Shown here piece by piece: positions 60,270-64,000 of a stretch of 64,000 nucleotides of DNA; positions within the stretch are counted from its first letter, which is position 1, and each line of letters starts with the position of its first letter. The stretch spans positions 1 through 64,000 of the forward strand of contig NZ_JAVFVT010000011.1 of the NCBI RefSeq assembly GCF_030929555.1, in the 5' to 3' direction. A program made the position numbers and the translations under genes. A model generated the notes under the pieces. The model was not told the DNA's origin and did no database searches. It worked only from the letters and a program-made list of their open reading frames with translations. The stretch comes from Paenibacillus sp. LHD-117 (GTDB taxonomy: Bacteria; Bacillota; Bacilli; Paenibacillales; Paenibacillaceae).

Positions 60270-62429
60270 ATGAAAGCATTGGTGCTGGCCGAGAAGCCGA
60301 GCGTGGCGAAGGAAATCGCTAGGGTGCTGGGCTCCGGGGGGAAGCAAAAGGGTTACTTCGAAGGCTCGAAATACGTTGTGACATGGGCGCTCGGACATCT
60401 GGTAACTTTGGCGGAGCCGGAAGATTACGACGTTAAGTTCCGTACGTGGAACCTGGAGGACCTGCCGCTGCTGCCGGACAAGATGAACCTGAAGGTAATG
60501 AAAGAAACGTCGCAGCAATTCAAGACAGTCGCCCAGTTGTGCAAACGGAACGATATCGGCGAACTGATCATCGCGACGGACGCGGGACGCGAAGGCGAGC
60601 TTGTCGCGCGCTGGATCATGGAGCTGGTCCATTGGCGCAAGCCGTTCAAGCGGCTATGGATTTCCTCGCAGACGGACAAAGCGATCAAGGACGGCTTTGC
60701 TTCTCTGAAGCCGGGCAAGGATTACAATCATTTGTACGCGTCGGCGGTATGCCGCGCGGAAGCGGACTGGCTGATCGGTCTCAACATGACGAGGGCGCTG
60801 ACGACCAAATACAATGCGCAGCTTGCCGCCGGACGCGTTCAGACGCCTACGCTGGCCATGATGATGGAGCGGGAGCGCGAAATCGCCGAATTCCAGTCCA
60901 AGCCGTATTGGACGGTTTCGGCAACCTTCGGAAGCTTCGCCGCGCAATGGCGCGAAAGCGATGCTCACGACGGCAGGCTATGGACGCGCGAAGCGGCGGA
61001 AGCTGCTGCGGAACGCGCGGCTAAGGCGGGTTCGGCGAAGGTGGAGAACCTTCGGACGTCGGAACGCTCCGAACCCCATCCGCAAGCTTACGACTTGACA
61101 GAGCTTCAACGCGACGCGAACAAGCGGCTCGGATTCTCGGCGAAACAAACGTCGAACGTGCTCCAGAAGTTGTACGAGACGCATAAGCTGGTTACTTACC
61201 CTCGCACGGATTCCCGGTACCTCTCAAGCGATATGGTCCCTACGCTCAAGGGTCGGCTGGAGAGCGTGGCGGTAGGACCCTATGCGCCTCTCGCCCGCAA
61301 GCTGCTTCGCGCACCGCTTCAAGTGACGAAGCGGATCGTGGACGACGGCAAAGTTAGCGACCACCATGCCATTATTCCGACGGAGCAATATGTGCAGCTC
61401 GGCGCGTTATCGAACGACGAGCGACGGTTATACGATCTGATCGTTCGCAGGTTCATCTCCTTGTTCTATCAGCCGTATCGATACGATGAGACGAGCGTTA
61501 CGTTGGCCGCGGGCGGAGAGCGTTTCTATGCGAAAGGCAAAATCGAGAAGGAATCCGGCTGGAAGGACGTATACGCCGGCCACTCGGATCCGCTGCAGGA
61601 CGACGAAGACGGCGATGACGGCGAATCGCATTCGCGGAACGATCGCCAGCCCGCGCAGGTGCTACCTCCGATGTCGATCGGCGGCACGCTTACCCTCAAG
61701 AGCGCGGCGGCGAAGGAGCTGCGGACGCTCCCGCCAGCGCGTTACACGGAAGCGTCGTTGCTGACACGAATGGAGAAACACGGCCTCGGCACGCCGGCGA
61801 CGCGCGCGGATATCATCGAGAAGCTGCTGTCGACCGATACGATCGAGCGAATTCGCAGCTCGCTCGTTCCAACCGCCAAAGGCAAGCAGCTTATCGAGCT
61901 TGTCGTGGAGCAACTGCGCAGTCCGGAGCTTACGGCAAAGTGGGAGGGCGAGCTCGAACGGATTGCCAAAGGCAACGGCGATCCTGCCAAGTTTATGGCC
62001 GGCATTCGTGAGCAGGCCGCTAGTTGGGTTGCCGAAGTGAAGCGGGAGACGAGAGAATACAAGCCGCATAATATGACCGGTTCGTTCTGCCCGGAATGCG
62101 GCAAAGGAATGGTCGAAGTGAAAGGCAAACGCGGCAAGTCGCTCGTTTGCTCGGACCGGGAATGCGGTTACCGGAGGAACGCGGAGCCGGTATTGCTGAA
62201 CAAACGTTGCCCGCAATGCCGCAAGAAGATGGAGCTGCACGACGGCAAAGCCGGCAAGTACGCGCAGTGCAAGCCGTGCAACGTCATCGAGATGCTGGGC
62301 GATAAGGACGGAGGCCGCATGAACCGCAGGGAGCAAGAGAGGCTCGTCCAACAGTACAGCGACGGCGCGCCGCTCTCGAACAGCCTTGCGGATAAGCTCA
62401 AAGCGGCGCTTGAAGCGAAAAAAGAATAG
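60270..62429 (+). CDS. topB: DNA topoisomerase III
   Basis: A 719-residue type IA topoisomerase that decatenates DNA by single-strand passage. Toprim domain with MKALVLAEKPSVAKEIARVL (Glu7-type) and IIATDAGREGELVARWI (DxDxE-like). The active-site Tyr lies in VTYPRTDSRYLSS. TPTLAMMMEREREI and GLGTPATRADIIEKL are TopB signatures. The tail has two zinc-ribbon-like units, CPECGKGMVEVKGKRGKS through CSDRECGYRR, and CPQCRKKMELHDGKAGKY through CKPCN. These C-terminal fingers are usual in Firmicute TopB. Monocistronic. Confidence 0.96.
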   Translation: MKALVLAEKPSVAKEIARVLGSGGKQKGYFEGSKYVVTWALGHLVTLAEPEDYDVKFRTWNLEDLPLLPDKMNLKVMKETSQQFKTVAQLCKRNDIGELIIATDAGREGELVARWIMELVHWRKPFKRLWISSQTDKAIKDGFASLKPGKDYNHLYASAVCRAEADWLIGLNMTRALTTKYNAQLAAGRVQTPTLAMMMEREREIAEFQSKPYWTVSATFGSFAAQWRESDAHDGRLWTREAAEAAAERAAKAGSAKVENLRTSERSEPHPQAYDLTELQRDANKRLGFSAKQTSNVLQKLYETHKLVTYPRTDSRYLSSDMVPTLKGRLESVAVGPYAPLARKLLRAPLQVTKRIVDDGKVSDHHAIIPTEQYVQLGALSNDERRLYDLIVRRFISLFYQPYRYDETSVTLAAGGERFYAKGKIEKESGWKDVYAGHSDPLQDDEDGDDGESHSRNDRQPAQVLPPMSIGGTLTLKSAAAKELRTLPPARYTEASLLTRMEKHGLGTPATRADIIEKLLSTDTIERIRSSLVPTAKGKQLIELVVEQLRSPELTAKWEGELERIAKGNGDPAKFMAGIREQAASWVAEVKRETREYKPHNMTGSFCPECGKGMVEVKGKRGKSLVCSDRECGYRRNAEPVLLNKRCPQCRKKMELHDGKAGKYAQCKPCNVIEMLGDKDGGRMNRREQERLVQQYSDGAPLSNSLADKLKAALEAKKE

Positions 62430-62520
62430 ATAACGCAAATAGGCAATCAAACAAGCTTCGCAAACGGGCATAAAACATGTCCGTCCGGCGTAGCTTTTTT
62501 TGTCCCGGAAATGGAAGTTC

Positions 62521-62576
62521 TTTACAAACCGACCGGCGGTCTGTTATGATAAGCATATACAAACCGACCGTCGGTC
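62521..62576 (+). promoter_or_regulatory. Promoter with two TetR-type operators
   Basis: The -35 TTTACA (62521-62526) and -10 TATGAT (62545-62550) have an 18-base spacer that contains GACCGGCGGTC (62531-62541). A second near-identical copy, ACAAACCGACCGTCGGTCT, places GACCGTCGGTC at 62566-62576, just after the start point. Both sites are palindromic and share the upstream ACAAACC; they are 35 bp apart. This is the expected autorepression layout for the TetR gene that follows. Confidence 0.78.
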
Positions 62577-62650
62577 TCTTCTGGGTGCGAAGGCATATTA
62601 TCGGCCGCGCGAATAAACCGATGGCCGAAACGAATGAAGGAGCGTTCTCA

Positions 62651-63262
62651 ATGTCAATGACGATGCCGGGCATTCCAAGCGGCAATCCGAACTTTAAACG
62701 ACTTCTCGACTGCGCGAGGAGCCTGATCGAAGAGAAAGGCTGCGTCAAGACGACACTGCAAGACATCATGGCCTGTTCGGGGCTGTCCAAAGGCGCCATC
62801 TACCATTATGTGAAGAGTAAGGAAGAGCTGTTCGGATTGCTGCTGCAATTCGAATTGGGGAAGGTGGACGACCGTTTCCGACAGGCGGCGGCTTCAAGCG
62901 GCGACCTCACCGGCCCGCTGCGCGCGATTGCCGCCGGACTCACGGCCATGCAGCAAGAGGATAGCGTCGGAAGCCGCGTGCTAACCTATCTTCTCAGCCA
63001 GCGGGGGAAGAGCGGCATACAAGCGATCTTGTCCGAATACCATGAACGTACGGTCGCGATGTCTACGGGCTGGATAGAGCTGGGACAGCAGGAAGGCGTT
63101 ATCCATTCGGAATTGAACGCCTCGATGGCAGCCGAGCAATTCGTAACCGTCGCCTACGGCATGGGGATGCGCAATTTGCTCGCGAACGTATCGGAGGCAG
63201 GTGGAGCCGTTTTTGGCGAAGAAGAGTTTTATCGTTACATGTTAGCCATTTTGAAAAAATAG
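62651..63262 (+). CDS. TetR/AcrR-family regulator
   Basis: A 203-residue repressor. HTH region at about residues 15-60: RSLIEEKGCVKTTLQDIMAC followed by SGLSKGAIYHYVKSKEELFG, a textbook TetR DNA-binding domain. The C-terminal ligand domain is all helical (EYHERTVAMSTGWIELGQQE). Start at 62651 was chosen for AAGGAGCG 9 bases upstream; the frame opens further 5' but crosses the promoter. It lies 11 bases before a DUF2269 gene, its probable co-regulated partner. The palindromes at 62531-62576 are the likely operators. Confidence 0.9.
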   Translation: MSMTMPGIPSGNPNFKRLLDCARSLIEEKGCVKTTLQDIMACSGLSKGAIYHYVKSKEELFGLLLQFELGKVDDRFRQAAASSGDLTGPLRAIAAGLTAMQQEDSVGSRVLTYLLSQRGKSGIQAILSEYHERTVAMSTGWIELGQQEGVIHSELNASMAAEQFVTVAYGMGMRNLLANVSEAGGAVFGEEEFYRYMLAILKK

Positions 63263-63273
63263 AGGTGTGACGA

Positions 63274-63735
63274 ATGGAAAAAATATTCGTGTTCTTGCAT
63301 GTATTAGGCGCTATGCTGTTCCTCGGCAACATCATTACGACGGCATTCTGGAAGCTGCAGGCCGACCGGAGCCGCGATCCGGAGCAGCGGCATCGCGCCG
63401 CTCTGGCCGTTATGCGAGCGGACTACGCGTTAACGATACCCGGCTTGATTCTGCTCGTCGTTTTCGGCGTCTTGACGGCGCATGCCTACGGATACTCCAT
63501 GGCCGAGCTGAACTGGTTGACCGCCTCGATCGGATTGTTCGCCCTGTCCGGCATTCTGTGGGGCGCCGTTCTCCTGCTATGCCAGCTTGCGATGATTCGC
63601 CACAGCGAGTCCGGCATCCCGAGCGGAGAGCTCCCGAAGGCTTACGATCAAGCCAGCGCGAGATGGAATCTGTGGGGGACGGTCAATACGATCATTCCGA
63701 TTATCGTATTGTTTCTGATGGTCGTTAAGCCGTAG
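63274..63735 (+). CDS. DUF2269 membrane protein
   Basis: A 153-residue membrane protein with four TM helices. FVFLHVLGAMLFLGNIITTA is the DUF2269 N-terminus, with a His in the first helix; FWKLQADRSRDPEQRHRAAL is a basic loop, and YALTIPGLILLVVFGVLTAH and NTIIPIIVLFLMVVKP are the later helices. The family is widespread and of unknown role. It is the only structural gene in the TetR operon, so it may act in export or stress linked to that regulator's ligand. GAGGTGTGACGA precedes the ATG. Confidence 0.92.
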   Translation: MEKIFVFLHVLGAMLFLGNIITTAFWKLQADRSRDPEQRHRAALAVMRADYALTIPGLILLVVFGVLTAHAYGYSMAELNWLTASIGLFALSGILWGAVLLLCQLAMIRHSESGIPSGELPKAYDQASARWNLWGTVNTIIPIIVLFLMVVKP

Positions 63736-63851
63736 CCTTCCGCCGGCCATCCGGAACGAATTCCGGCGGCTGCCTAAGGCAATCATCCACGAGCTTTGGA
63801 CATTCCTGCCATACACTAGAGAGAAGGCGTCGTGAAAGGAGCTCTCCAGGA

Positions 63852-64000
63852 ATGTTCATTCAAGTTTATCAAGGCAGGCAGTTGGCAAGCAAATGGGCCA
63901 AAACGGAAGCGCTGCTCTCTGAACGAAGCATCGTGCCCCATATACCTCCAACGAGGAAATATTCGCCGGGGCAGCTGTACAGCATGCTTCAGCAGCACGG
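63852..64000 (+). CDS. YheC/YheD-like ATP-grasp coat protein, N-terminal part
   Basis: The first 49 codons of a gene that runs out of the window. MFIQVYQGRQLASKWAKTEA, LLSERSIVPHIPPTRKYSPG and QLYSMLQQHG resemble the start of YheC/YheD-family endospore coat-associated proteins (RxxSKWxKTxxLL, then PxTRxxS). That family carries an ATP-grasp domain further on, outside the window. AAAGGAG lies 10 bases before the ATG. The family is linked to sporulation in Bacillus. Confidence 0.7.
   Translation, partial: MFIQVYQGRQLASKWAKTEALLSERSIVPHIPPTRKYSPGQLYSMLQQH

Noticed and set aside
1..64000. tRNA or rRNA genes, prophage, integrase attachment sites or a replication origin
   Set aside because: None seen: no cloverleaf-like CCA-ended genes, no rRNA blocks, no phage structural genes and no DnaA-box cluster.

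Overview
The window looks like chromosome of a spore-forming, aerobic Gram-positive rod of the Paenibacillaceae (Paenibacillus/Cohnella type). Signs of this are the GC-rich third codon positions (overall GC in the mid-50s by eye, not counted), strong AAGGAGG-type ribosome sites, many Rho-independent terminators and a set of sporulation genes: cwlJ-gerQ, an alpha/beta SASP with a good sigma-G promoter, a 32-residue YjcZ-type peptide and the start of a YheC/YheD coat protein. Heme A synthesis genes (ctaA, ctaB) and an SCO copper chaperone indicate aa3/caa3-type respiration. An aminofutalosine synthase gene (mqnE) indicates menaquinone made by the futalosine route.

Layout. 1-431: 3' end of an IS3-type insertion sequence. 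470-6913: an autoregulated MBL hydrolase/TetR operon, a ROK kinase, an MFS transporter, and a sugar isomerase/Gfo-Idh-MocA dehydrogenase pair. 7121-11746: cell-envelope genes (CAP protein, LysM-3D protein, polysaccharide deacetylase), a chemoreceptor and an orphan. 11752-13173: a zinc-type locus (DUF1980 protein plus a permease broken by an internal deletion) behind a Zur-box-like palindrome. 13237-18248: spore and respiratory genes. 18253-24471: a catabolic locus made of a divergent class II aldolase and an RpiR regulator, 2-hydroxyacid dehydrogenase, GntP permease and FGGY kinase, with repeated TGTAGT/ACTACA half-sites and a perfect CcpA cre.

24468-29590: Toprim protein, YjcZ peptide, MFS, a membrane protein with a class B PBP, then an array of 52-bp repeats between two terminator-like hairpins. 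29596-34554: a secreted jelly-roll protein divergent from a four-gene metal ABC operon whose promoter overlaps a MntR-like box. 34713-40668: HAD phosphatase, DUF456, ThuA, a MOP flippase, a large acidic lipoprotein and a thioredoxin. 40843-48765: ctaA-UbiD-HEPN-SDR, then an Fe-S/quinone block (Nfu, YuzB, YutJ, MqnE, HesB). 48847-55504: a membrane GDPD and a BceRS-BceAB-type peptide-antibiotic module with a BceR-like box. 55544-58816: two phosphoesterases flanking a collapsed siderophore-uptake divergon. 59131-64000: DUF418 protein, topB, an autoregulated TetR/DUF2269 pair and the partial YheC/D gene.

I did not find a clear new defence system or other wholly novel machine. The strongest leads are the RpiR/GntP sugar-acid locus and its operators, the 52-bp hairpin array, the two metal-transport loci damaged by deletions that removed only central parts, and several regulatory sites that fit the function of the genes beside them.
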